From positions 1 to 47,213 of the forward strand of contig CANRIR010000016.1 in assembly GCA_947630735.1 (NCBI GenBank): 47,213 nucleotides of DNA, written 5' to 3'. Below, one piece after another: positions 23,087 through 34,900 of this stretch (the first letter of the stretch is position 1; the number at the start of each line of letters is the position of its first letter). Source of the stretch: an uncultured Marvinbryantia sp. Lineage in GTDB: Bacteria; Bacillota; Clostridia; Lachnospirales; Lachnospiraceae. The notes under the pieces are model-generated. The model saw only the letters and a program-made list of their open reading frames with translations, searched no databases and was not told the DNA's origin. The position numbers and the translations under genes were made by a program.

Positions 23087-23120
23087 GGTATGACCACCTC
23101 TCTTAAACCGTTGTGAATGT

Positions 23121-23987
23121 CTATTGTTGCTGCGCAGCCTTCTGCGCCTTTTTCTTCTTCCGCTTGCGGATGCCCGTGCGCACCATCATCCCGATGAACA
23201 GGACGAGCAGCATGGGCGCGGCCACAACCGGGGCCACCAGCACAGGCTCAAACTGCTGCGCGTCCGCCACCACCAGCACCATCTCCGACTCATCCAGGTT
23301 CTCGATGCGGTGCCCGCGCACCAGCATGCGGTGCGAGTTGACGCCGTAGGGCGTGCACGTGACGAGCGTGCAGTAATCCTTGCCGTCCTCCGGCTCCAGG
23401 GCCGTCGTGTCCTCCGGCAGCACGATGAGGATCTGGTCCACCTGGTAGGTGTACATCTCGTTCAGCACACGGATGATGAAGATGTCGCCCTCCACCAGCT
23501 TATCCAGGTCCGTGAACAGCTTCGCCGACGGCAGGCCCCGGTGGCCCGATATGACCGCGTGCAATCCCTCGCCGCCCACCGGCAGGGACGTGCCGTCCAG
23601 GTGCCCGATGGCCACCTGCAGGATGCCCTCGTCCACGCCGTGGTAGATGGGCAGGGATACCTTAATGGACGGGATCTCCACATAGCCCATGATGCCCGTG
23701 CCCGTGATGTCCAGCACGGAGTTGTAGCGCTTCAGCTGCTCCTCGTCCAGGAACCAGTGGTTCTCCAGCTTCTTCCAGTCCTCGTTGTAGGCGTAGGCCT
23801 CCGCGAGCATCCGCTCGTACTTGTGCTCATCCATCCCCGCCACCTGCTCGGCGTACCCGGCGATGGCGCGGGACTGGTGGAACGAGTTCCAGTAGTCCGC
23901 CACGGTGGGATATAGCAGTAAGGAGAGCCCTGCTAACAGGATCGTTACCAGTATGATGCTCGAAAGATGTCTTCGTATGAATCTCAT
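23121..23987 (-). CDS. Class C (pilin-polymerising) sortase
   Basis: 288 residues from the ATG at 23987 (AAGGAG upstream); the longer open frame covers a hairpin-rich intergenic segment and is rejected. N-terminal membrane helix, then the class C core: MGYVEIPSIKVSLPIYHG, GHLDGTSLPVGG, catalytic His in ISGHRGLPSAKLF, catalytic Cys in TLVTCTPYG and Arg in RMLVRGHRI, then a C-terminal membrane helix typical of class C. It joins pilin subunits by linking a Thr of the sorting signal to a Lys of the next pilin. It sits between the major and minor pilin genes. Confidence 0.93.
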   Translation of the reverse strand: MRFIRRHLSSIILVTILLAGLSLLLYPTVADYWNSFHQSRAIAGYAEQVAGMDEHKYERMLAEAYAYNEDWKKLENHWFLDEEQLKRYNSVLDITGTGIMGYVEIPSIKVSLPIYHGVDEGILQVAIGHLDGTSLPVGGEGLHAVISGHRGLPSAKLFTDLDKLVEGDIFIIRVLNEMYTYQVDQILIVLPEDTTALEPEDGKDYCTLVTCTPYGVNSHRMLVRGHRIENLDESEMVLVVADAQQFEPVLVAPVVAAPMLLVLFIGMMVRTGIRKRKKKKAQKAAQQQ

Positions 23988-24036
23988 CAGGTTCTCCTTG
24001 CGGCTATATTTCCTTCTTTGTAAAAATAAGGACACA

Positions 24037-24146
24037 CGCGCCATATAAAATCGTGCTGCGCACGATGGCGCGTCGTGCATCATGATCTGTAAACAGATCA
24101 TGATAGATTTCAGGGAGAGGGGATGCCGAGGCATCCCCTCTTTTTT
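24037..24146. other. Cluster of three hairpins between pilin and sortase genes
   Basis: (i) CGCGCCAT (24037-24044)/ATGGCGCG (24065-24072) with inner TCGTGC/GCACGA. (ii) A perfect 12-bp stem ATCATGATCTGT (24079-24090)/ACAGATCATGAT with a 2-base loop. (iii) AGAGGGGATGCC (24116-24127)/GGCATCCCCTCT, followed by a T-run only on the plus strand. Likely to set the ratio of pilin to sortase mRNA. The orientation of the T-run does not fit a simple terminator of the operon. Confidence 0.7.
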
Positions 24147-24190
24147 CTGCCCGTCTATGATGTAATTTCCCTAAATTTTAAAGCAATCTT

Positions 24191-25771
24191 TTATTTCTCC
24201 ACGTTCATACGTCTCTTGGTTACCAGCAGGATCACAGCGCCAAGTACCAGGATAGAGCCAAGCACGTAGAAGATTGTGGTACCGATGCCACCAGTCTCGG
24301 GAAGCTCGCCGCCGCTCTGGTTTATTACATTTGTACTAAGATCTGTCGTCGGTCCGGTTATCGACTCATTCTGTGTTATAGTAACAGTCGGATTACCCGC
24401 CTTCAACTCAGATCCATTATCAATGTATTCCGCAGCAATCCTAAACTGTACCGGAGTCTTCAGCTTGTTATAGCCAGCCGGTGCTTTTGTCTCGTACAGA
24501 TAATAGTCGGTTTCATCATCCAAACCTTCAATTGTTATCTTACCTGCCGTAACGGTATACGTCGTAGAACCTACGTAGCCTTTCGGAGCCACGGTATACG
24601 TTCCATCTTCATTATCAATTAATGCAATCAGGTCTGTGGTTTCCTCCAGCACACCATCATCATCCGCCGTCGGTTCTAATCCAGACTTCTCAGAAAGTAC
24701 GAATACGGCTCCTTCAATCTGGTTGCCATCTCCGTCAGTCTTTGTCGCTGTCATCTCAAATGTCCAGTCATACACCTTCACTTCTGGTGTAGTTGTTGTT
24801 TCTTCATCATCATACGGATTGTTGCTATATTCCAGATACGCAACGTTATCCTGGTTGCCTTCATCACAAATCTTCGCATCGGTGTTTAGGATACCCGAAT
24901 ATGTGGTGTAGAGAGAGTTCCCCGGATTCATTACCCCATTTTCGATTGCCTCCTTCACATTAATGCTCACTGTAAAGTCATTGCCATTAGCTGTAACTGT
25001 GATGTAGTCAGAACTTACAACAGTTCCATCTTCGCCAACCTTCACAACCACATTATTATTAGCATTACCATTTACCACATTTGAAGTCAGACCTGTAGAC
25101 ATGGTATCATGAATGGTATACGTATAGGTATCATACTGCTCTGTATACTTCGGAACAGTGGTAATTGTGCGGAAAAACACCTCGTCACCGACTTGGTTAT
25201 CACCAACTACTCCCCATGTATCCGAGTCATTATGCTTGATCTGCTTGTTAAGAGACGGTTTATCTTCCTTAACTGTCACAGTCACACCATCCTGACCGGC
25301 CGTATTCAGCATAACCAGAGAATAGGCTGTGTCATCTGCCGCATTCGTTTCGACGATCAGATAGTAGCCTTGCTCCATGTCAGTGATTACATTGCCACTC
25401 TCAACCGTACCATCAGGAATAATTCCTGACCCCGGAGCCGCAATCTTTGCATACACTACATCAGCAAACTCGCGAATAGCATCTCCATCCGTCAAACTCT
25501 GAATATAAGAAATAATCTCGTCCTGTCCATTCTTCGATGTAACTTCTTCCAAGATAGAGGTATACTTCTCATTTAATGTGTAGGCATAGCCTGTTGTTCC
25601 TTTATTTACCGCCTCAGCCGTTGTAGTAAGATTCAGCAGGCGATAAGCCGCATAGCTTGAACCTGATGCATCGCTACTGATCGTGATGTCTACTGCCATA
25701 CTCGGCACTGCCATCGCAAGTACCATGATTGCCGCCAGTAATATGCTGGCTAACTTTTTCATTTTCTTCAT
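24191..25771 (-). CDS. Major pilin (SpaA/FimA-like backbone)
   Basis: 526 residues from the ATG at 25771 (GGAAGG upstream); the longer frame has no ribosome site. Signal peptide MKKMKKLASILLAAIMVLAM, cleaved after PSMA. The middle has β-sandwich isopeptide domains; a likely linking Lys lies in the DKPSLNKQIK segment, and an E-box is in YLYETKAPAGYNKL. The sorting signal is ELPETGG, then a membrane helix and KRRMNVEK tail. Codon use is more AT-rich than that of the sortase and minor pilin. It is the most probable pilus backbone, being next to the sortase and of the right size. Confidence 0.88.
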   Translation of the reverse strand: MKKMKKLASILLAAIMVLAMAVPSMAVDITISSDASGSSYAAYRLLNLTTTAEAVNKGTTGYAYTLNEKYTSILEEVTSKNGQDEIISYIQSLTDGDAIREFADVVYAKIAAPGSGIIPDGTVESGNVITDMEQGYYLIVETNAADDTAYSLVMLNTAGQDGVTVTVKEDKPSLNKQIKHNDSDTWGVVGDNQVGDEVFFRTITTVPKYTEQYDTYTYTIHDTMSTGLTSNVVNGNANNNVVVKVGEDGTVVSSDYITVTANGNDFTVSINVKEAIENGVMNPGNSLYTTYSGILNTDAKICDEGNQDNVAYLEYSNNPYDDEETTTTPEVKVYDWTFEMTATKTDGDGNQIEGAVFVLSEKSGLEPTADDDGVLEETTDLIALIDNEDGTYTVAPKGYVGSTTYTVTAGKITIEGLDDETDYYLYETKAPAGYNKLKTPVQFRIAAEYIDNGSELKAGNPTVTITQNESITGPTTDLSTNVINQSGGELPETGGIGTTIFYVLGSILVLGAVILLVTKRRMNVEK

Positions 25772-25993
25772 TACTCTTCCTTCCCTTCTTTTAAAGATTT
25801 TTGTTTCTTTTCGCATCTGTTCGCGCAGGTGCGTATTGCACTTTTTTGCTCGGCAGGGCGGCTGTCCGCCTCCCTCCGGCATTTGCTTTGCGCCGCCCGG
25901 GCCTTGTGCTGCCTCGAGCTTGCGCGCTTCACGCTTCAAGGAGCGCTCTTTTCCCAGATACTCCTTGTCACGTAATCGTTTCCTTCTTACGTA
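25772..25993. other. 222-bp gap between giant adhesin and major pilin
   Basis: GC-rich on the pilin-distal side; holds a CAAGGAG/CTCCTTG stem with a ~17-base loop and an imperfect AGGGaGGC/GCCgCCCT hairpin. No consensus promoter or T-run terminator is clear. It could attenuate read-through from the adhesin gene. Confidence 0.35.
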
Positions 25994-28900
25994 TCAAGAA
26001 GTATGCTGCCCCTCCTTTCTGCGCTTATTTTGTATATACAATAGGAGTGATGCGAACGCCATCAGAAGCGTTCCTCCTACGGTATACGGGAGTGTGCCCG
26101 GCCCGCCGGTCTCCGGCAGGACATACTGGTTCGGGTTGTAGGTGTTGGTAATGGTATATTTGTAATTCCCACTGCCGTCTTCAATTTCATTCTCGCTTGT
26201 GGTTGATCGGTACTCCGTAAACTGTACGGTCTTACCATCTACAGTTGTGTATACCAAAACTTCTCTTACCGTATAATTGCCCGGCGGAAGTCCCTCCCAA
26301 GTGTACGACCAATTCGAACCTGTAATCTCATCTTCCAGAGCATGTTCGCCAACCGGTTCTCCGTCTTTCAGAAGCTGGATTTCTACCTTATAAGTTTTCC
26401 GTATTTCCCCAGCTTCTTCTGGGAAATCTTTCCATTTCTTCTCAACCGTCACACTTACCAGTTTGGTATTGGTAATCGTCACTGTGGTTACACCGTCGGC
26501 TCCAACTACCCTGCTGTACTCCGGAGCATATTTCTTTTCGGTTCCCAACTCTTTCACGTAATAGTAAAGCGGGTTTCCTTCTTTATCATACTTCGGCAGG
26601 TTTTCCCAGGTGTACTCCCATTCGTTCTTACTTGAAAGCACTATTTCCCCGTCAGCTCCACCATATTCTTTAGACGTATTTGCTTCCGCAACTTCCTCGG
26701 CGTTCTCCGCCCGCATGACCGCCACTTTCGTGCGTGTCATAATGGACATCCCAGTACCTTCGCCCAGCGTGGCCGTCAGCGTCAGGTCGCTGCTCGCGTT
26801 TGTGCCCGGCACGATACATCCATTGCTGGAGCCGTCCGCCAGAGCCACGTTCACGATGCTGTTCCCCGCACCGTTCGCGCCAAATTCCACGTAGTAGTAC
26901 TGCGTCTTTATCTCGCCGTTAGACATCACATACTGCGGCAGATTGGCCGCGGTAACGGACCAGTTGTTCTCGTAGCTAAGGATCTTTACGCCCCCGGTTT
27001 CCGGATAGATGGGCGCGCTGTCGATCCGGTTGCCCTTCTCATCGCAGCGCCATATCCGCATCCATGCCCAGCCAGCTTCCGGACGCTGTGCGTTCTCGCT
27101 GCCGCCGTTCTGCCAGTTCCCGATTCTCACGGTAATGGATGTGCCCGTGGCAGATACCGCCCTTGTGGTCTTCGTGGCCGCCATGTTCTTCGCCAGTGTG
27201 ACCGGCACCATCGAGTTGGTCGACGAAGTGCTGTTGTTTTCTTTCTCCGCCTCACTCTCATCTGTGGTCTGGTAGAGCTGCACCGTCACGCTTTCGTCCG
27301 CTGCCGGAATGTATTCATTGGCCCACTTCTTTTCCACCTTAAACTCGGTGCTGTCTTCCTGGTTGATGACGTAGATGGTACCTTCCGTTGCCTGAACATC
27401 ACTGGGAGTCGCGCTGCCAATCTTTTCCTTGCCAGCCGCTTCCGCTGATGTGCCGCTTCCGCTTTCATCCGCTGCCGGAGCTGTCGGATCGGTCAGGCTG
27501 TATGTCGCAGTGAAAGCGTTTGACTTATCATCTTCTAACTCATCCTCCACCACGTAGTACTCGCCAAGCGGAAGATTGTTCCACTCGTGCCGCCAGCCGT
27601 TTCCTTCGTTCAGCTCAACATCATCCTCAACCAGCTCGCCTTCGTCATCGCGATTTACCCTGTACAATTGAACGGTAACTTTGTCGGGTTTCCACGTCGG
27701 GTTCCCTGTCCCGTCAATGCCAAGCCATTTCTTCTCCACCGCTATGTCGGTGCTTTGGTTGGTAATGGTAACGGTGTTGCCATCGGTCTCATAAGTTACC
27801 GTGTACGGGCTGTTCTCATCCAGCTTTTCCTGCACCGTATAGGTGTCGATGGGAAGATCTGTCCAGGTGTGTCTCCAGTCATTTTCCGCGTTCAGAGTCA
27901 CGGTGTCTGATACAGTCCCGCTGCTATTGGACAGCGTTACGTCGATGGGGCCTCGGCCGGTTTCCATCGGGTTCCCTGTTCCATCCAGCCACTGCTTATT
28001 TACCGTTACACCCATTGTGGGCGGCGTAGTGTTGGTAATGGTTGCTCCTTTGAAGCCCTCCCATTTCTTGCTGTCGTCCCAATAGTGATACTGATAGTCG
28101 ATAGCTGTGCTAGAAGCGCTATTAGTCTCCTCTACCACGTAGTAGTACAGAGGTTCGCCCTTCTCGTTGGTCTTCGGAAGGTTCTCCCAGGTAAAACGCC
28201 AGCCGGTTCCATCGTATTTACCAACTTCGGTTCCATCTTCTTTTTTCGAGATTTCATTAGCATGTGAATTGCCAAGTTCCACCGCATTGACCAAAACAGC
28301 ACCAGACGGAAGATCCTTCTTATTTGTAATGGTCGGAGCTGTTATGGTAGGTTTGCTCCCCACTGTGGCTCCGGTTGATGAACCACTGCTCGCTGTATTG
28401 CTAATCGGACTATAACTTCTATATGGGGAATATGTCCCAATAGACGTATAGGAAGCAGAGGTAGCAGGTGGTAGTATGATAGAATCCGGCACAGTTACCA
28501 CTAAATGGATATCATAATATTCCTGGCTACTATCAATATCTTTTTCATATTTAAAAGTTTCATTTGGTATATGATCAGATATAATGATATTAGATTTATC
28601 CCCTATACCAACTTGAATACGATACTTATTTGTCCCCCATCTATTAGTTTCTGGAAGAACTATTTCGTCTTTGGGTTTCCAGTTTGTATGTGGTCCAAAT
28701 TCAATAGAATTCTTATACTTTTCAAGCGGATATTCCCAATAGTTTGAATTATCGCCATTAGATAACTCGTACACGCAAATCCAACCCCAGACATTATTTT
28801 CTGTTGTCAATGAATCGCGCAGTGACTTATCTTCCTTGAGCCACTTGTCTATTGTGACATCCACCTTAATGGTCTTTTGTGTTCCCTGTGATGCCAGTAC

Positions 28901-31900
28901 ACCTTTCAGCTGATAGGTTTTTTCAATCTCTGTCCCAGAAACTGTAACCACAAAGTTTTTATTTCCCGTGCTAAGCAAGCCAGTATCCCCGACTCGATTA
29001 AAATCACCTTTTTCGCTGTTACCTGCTCCGAACTGTACATAGTATGATTTTGTCTCGGAAACTTTCATCTTAGGGAGCTGCCATTCGATCTTCCAACCAT
29101 TACTATTGTTTAAATCTCCACTTCGAATGTAAGTCTTCCATTCATTCTTCTCATTTACAGCAGGTGTCTGGGTTCCCTCACCACACTCAAACACTTGTGC
29201 CCAGATCCACCCCTCCGTCGGTGCTTCAGCATTTGTATTATCCGCATTAAGCCACTGTTGCACATTCAGGATTAGTCTTGGTTCTACCGTTTGTTCTTCC
29301 GGCTCTTCTTTATCCGATTCCGACTCATCTGTCTCCGGATTAGCCGGGTCGGGATCAGGATCAACCGGAACTGTCTGTGCTTCTGTCTCCGGCGGTGTGG
29401 TGGAACTGTAAAGCTCTACCGTTACCGGCTGGCCATTGTCAATGCTATGGCTAGCATTATCCTGCCACTTCTTTTCTACTTCAAATTCCGTAGGCTCCTC
29501 TGTGTTGGTAACAGTAATCGTTCCATTCTGAACCGTCACAGACTTAGCATCTTTCGACTGTGCTTCGCTGCCTGTACTGTAGGATATGATATATCCCTCA
29601 ACAAGATCTTCCACCACGTAGTACTCGCCTTCCGGCAAATTCGGCCATGTGTAGCACCAGCCATTGTCTGTGTAGTTTGTTTCACTGGCATGCTTATTAC
29701 CAAGCTTAACCGCAGGCTCAATCTCTGTGTCAGATTCGCTTTCCATCTCGCCCTTTTTCCAAAGATGTACGGTAATTTCTGGAAGTTCTGCATCAGCGTC
29801 TTTCTGTTTGCCATCTGCGGACTGCCATACTTTTCGAACCGCAACACTTGTAGTCTTGCGGGTATTTTTAATAAGAAGTGTTGGGTTATATTTATCTGGT
29901 TTTGCAGTTACCTCTCTTTCTACTTCTTTTTCTACGCCGTTATAACTATATGTTACTTTGTAATCATAATTAGACGGTACACCCATTTCCTTTACAAAGT
30001 AATCAAAGCCTTCTTCGATTTCCTCTGTCCAGGTATATGTCCAATGATTACCCTCGTTTAATTTGTGAGTTCCTCCGATTGGTACATCGTCTGCTTCTGT
30101 TGCACCTTTTTTATATAGCTGAACAACAATTGGATCATGTGTACCCTCAAACACTGTGCCATTTTCGTCCCACTGCTTCTGAACGGAAATGCTGGTCATC
30201 TCCTTATCTGGCACTTTGTTGATAACAGTAATGTTTCCAGAAAGAATACCTCCGTTTTCGTTGTTTTGGCTATATTCGGCATTGTAAAACTCTGCATTTT
30301 GCTCTTCAATGTAATATGTGTAATAAACTGTTCGGCCATTGTAGGTTCCAGTTTTGGGGAGTTTCAGACCCACATATTTACTGCGCCATTTCCAATCCAT
30401 TTCTGACGTAATTTCGTACGGTCCGAATGTAGCTTCCGGTAAATCAACTTCTGTATCATCTCCAGAGTCTCCCCCAGATTCACTTTCGATATCCGTATCG
30501 GGTTGAGGAATGGAAATGTATTCTACATCCAGACCCAAAATTGTCTCCGATTGGCTGTCATTACTTGATATTTCTATATTCGTCTGCTTGTTCAATACAA
30601 AGTCAAATGTAAATTTAGCATTGCCTGACGACTCATCAACGGTAAATTCATCCCCTTCATTACTTCCCTCACTTTTTATATATGAGTCATCTCCGTATTG
30701 AGCCTGAAGTGTTGGAAACCAAGTTCTATAGCCCTTCGTAGTAACTATAATGCGAACAGTCGCTCCATCAATATAGTCTATAGGTTTCTCTTGTTCTATC
30801 TTGCCATTAATATTTTTGCAAATTACATTGATCGTTCCCGTTCCTTGTGACGAACCGCTTCCAGTACTTCCTCCTGTCGTTCCTCCTGTTGCTGCTCCTC
30901 CCGGCGGTGTTAAACTCGCTCTTTGTTTAATGGTAAACGTCACTTTGCCCTCTGTTACCTCATCAGTAACATCAGCCCCACTTGCGTCGATCCATTTTTT
31001 ATCCACACCGATATCTGTATAATTTTTCTCATTCTCAATATATTCTGAATGAGTCGCTACTGACAGATCAATAGCTCCATCCGGTATATTCTCCGGCAAT
31101 GATCCCGTGCTATCCGAGAAATAGAAGTAATATCTCGGCGGATTTTCCGGCATAATATAACCTTCCGCTGCTTGTTTCTCCACGGCATAGTAAATTGTAT
31201 TTTTCTCAAATATATCATTGTCCTTCCATACAATTTGGAACCTGCCGGATTTATCGGTCACGGTTTCCCATATGGGCGTAGCCGGATTGGAATTTGTCCC
31301 ATCCCATTTGTACACTGCAAATGTAGCACCTTGTACTGCTATTCCATAATTCCCTTTTTCCACTTTAAAGAATGTATAGCTTTTGTCTGTTGTAATTCCT
31401 CCGCCAGACGTTTGTTCACCATATTGATCCTGTGAATTATTGCTTGTGTCCTGATGAGATGTTCCTTCTAATTTAACTGTGTTGGACACATCAAGATTTT
31501 TTTTATCATCGGTCGGCCAGATTTCTTCAGGCGGAACAGTCATTTGTACAATATAAGAATATTGCAGAATTAATGCCTTTCCATCTGGGATTTTAGCCGT
31601 AATGATGTTAAAAATACGATCACCGTTGTAATAGGTATTTTCTTTTTTTACATTGTATACCCATTCCCAATCCACAAGGGAATCCTTATCAGGCACCCAA
31701 TTTCCGTTTTCATCTTTTACGGCAGCGTACAATTTCACTGTGCTCTGATCCAGTAAAACGCTTTGGTTGAAATCCCATTTAAGGGCACCTGTATAATTCC
31801 TTTCGACGTACTGCAACGTATCCGTTAACGTCAGCACATCCGTATCTGGAACTAAATCACTTCCCTCTGGATTTATTACTACCGTGTAATCAATTTTGCG

Positions 31901-34900
31901 GTTATTGTTATCCCATACACCTAGCTTAGTAAGCTCTTTTTCCTCTTCCTCGTGGATCTTTTCGGACCAGTTCTGCGTTTGGTTGGCAGTGCCAAAATCT
32001 TTTCCATCTTTAGAAACCGTCGCCTCATTCTTAAACGAATACTTCGCTCCGGCTTCTAATTCTCCTAATCCCTCTTTATCAATCCCACAGTACAGAATTG
32101 CTTCAAATTCTTCTCCGGCAGGCATGAAACCGCCATCTGTCTTCGTAACATTAATAGTAATTTTTCTCGATACTTTATAAGTACCTTCTATCTTATAAGT
32201 TCCCCACGCAATTCCTGAAAATGTTCCATCCTCATTTATTGAAAGGTCCTCGCCCTTTACTTGAAGTTTATTGAGGAAAATATGCTCAGGCAACTGATCC
32301 GTAATAGTCAGTTTCTTGTACTGCTCACGACTGTCGAGACAAGCTTTTACTTTCCATGTAAGCGTCCCCTCATTCTCAACATCTACCGGCTCTTTATTCC
32401 CATTTTCATCTGTTTTTACAATTCCTCCCTCTTTAAAATCATACGTATCTTGTGACTTACGTCCACCAAAATCTACCATATTATAATATACATTAGACCC
32501 CATTACCGTATCTGAAAGGTCTGCTGTTGTTTTATAAGTAAACCAGAATGTACTGTCTTTTTCTAAAGACGGTAAGCTATGAATAACAATCCTGAAACCT
32601 GTGAAGACTGTGCTTATTTCCTCTGTACCTGTTAATTGGTCATAAGTATAAGTCTCCCCATCTTCGCCTGTAAACGTAATTGTATAACTTCCACCCGTAG
32701 GCCAATTAATTGCATCACTTTCTGAAGATGCCAGAGAGCCAGAGACAATCTTCCCCACCCATTCCAGAATCTGCTTCTTTGTCATATACTGCCGCTTGCC
32801 AGGATTCCCCCATTCGCTATGCAGTGCATCATCAAAAAGCTCAATGTCTGTCGGAAGTCCACCCTTAGGCACCGTAATCTGGGTTTTCCAGGTTAACTCC
32901 ACCGTCTTATCATCCGGTTTCCCAGTTTCAACCAGATTCTTTTTTACATCGCCGCCATCGGTTTTTACTTCATAGGAATCCTTCTTCTGGTCTCCTGTCG
33001 TACCCTTGTCTCCATCTTTATCAAAAAGTGCGTCATTTGTAACAGATGTATTCCATCCGCTTTCCGCCTCTGTATAATATACAATCGTGTACTTATTTGT
33101 ATTGACTGCCGTGCCATCTACGCCTGAGAATTTAATATGGCCGTTTTCCAGTGCCCAACCTTCATTTGGCGTAACTGTAATCTGCCCCGCTTCAGCAGGC
33201 AACATTTTGTCTTCCAAAATTGCTCCCGCAATATTGTTTCCATTCTCATTGACTGTTATTGTCCATTGAATCCGTCCATTCGCAGCATCATACCAACCTT
33301 CTTTCTTGAAGGTCATTTCCGTGTTAATACTACCGCTCTTAGATGCATCATCTTTTACAATCTCGCCTGTTTTTTCATCCTTCGATTCAACGGAAACCTT
33401 ATTGTTTGTATCAAATTTAAAACCTTCTGGAAGCGTATCCAGCGTATATTCATATGTGATTACATAACGATAAGACTGCCTGCATTCTCCATTCACATTT
33501 TCCAGCTTTCCCGCCGCAGGAAGACCTGGTAATTTTAATTCTGATTTTTTTGTTGCTTCATCATAATTATTTGTCGTTGGCGTAATTGTCTCTTTTGCTA
33601 TAGCTGCACCATCGTAACCGCCAACATAATGATAATATGTTTCTTTCTCTACGGTAATGCTCGGCGTTCCTTTAACAGGTAAACTACCTGCTTCTAATAT
33701 ATCCTCCAGCTCAATCCATTCCGGTGTTCCTTTAAAAGTTTTTACCGTAACAGTATATCTAAGTTTATTGTCAGCTATCGAGAAGCCGCCTTCCTTTGTT
33801 ACGTCTATATCATATTGTAAGGTTTCGTCATGTTCATATGTAATATCTCCACTGGGGATTGTTAAATGCTGGCTATCTGTAAACGGTATATCAAATCCGC
33901 CATCCTCGTTTACCTTATCATGCCGCAGATATCCTTTAAACTGCAGATGTCCCCATAAATTCGGTCCTGCTTTAGCGATATAGTCAGGCGAAAATTGGAT
34001 CTTTGCAGAATATGTCCCATCCGGATTTTCAAAAAATTCATAATACCCCGCCGGTACGGAACGATTATTTTCGTCATAAAATGGCTGTGGGTCTTGTGTA
34101 ATAAGATCAGGCGGCACAATAATTCCTTCTGGATAATTTATATAGTACTCATAGTTCGCGTCTATAATTTCTTGTTTTGTTAATTGATAGTCCACGCGAA
34201 GCTGTGTATCAAAGTCTCCTGTCTCCGGATCATATTTTGTTCCCGAGCCAGATACTTTTGTTCTGCTGTCTGCCATCAAATCCGTACCGCTGCTGCTCCC
34301 AGTATTATTACCATTATTACCGTTCTCGGTATTACCGTTTTCAGTACCATCGCCGCTCTCATCCATCATGGGCAGCTCGCCAACACACTCCTCTGTATGC
34401 ACATGCTCTTCCAGCCCGCACACTAACTCGCCCGCTTCGTTGTAGCAGGCTTCCACATGGGTATGCTCCGCCAGGCCGCAGGTGTACTCCGGCTGATACA
34501 CGGTTTCGTTATTCTCGCTCTCTTTCTCCGGCTCTTTGCCCTGGGTCAGTACGCCGTTATCTTCAAAGCCTTCGCCATATTCCGAGTCGTACCCGCCATC
34601 GCCGAACGGCAGCTCCGCCATCTCAGATTCAGATTCCGTCTCAATCTCGCCCGTCAGTTCAGACTCTGTTGTCGTCTCAGACTCTTTCTCAGTTTCAGAC
34701 GCACTCTCGCCCTCGGTTTCGGTTTCCGTCTCGTTCGCCGTCTCAGTCTCCGCTTTTATCTCGTTCTCGGACTCTGTCTCTTTTGTGCCGATGCAGGACG
34801 CGTCGTGCTTGTGTATCTTCTTTGTGCACACAAGCTCCTCTATGCCTGCCCCGTTCTTTGGCGCCGCAAAGCAGCTTGCGTCGTGGGTATGCTCTTCCAG

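Noticed and set aside
20849-23116. Long plus-strand open frames (404 and 336 codons)
   Set aside because: Antisense shadows of the minor pilin gene; no ribosome sites and biased His/Arg/Leu composition.
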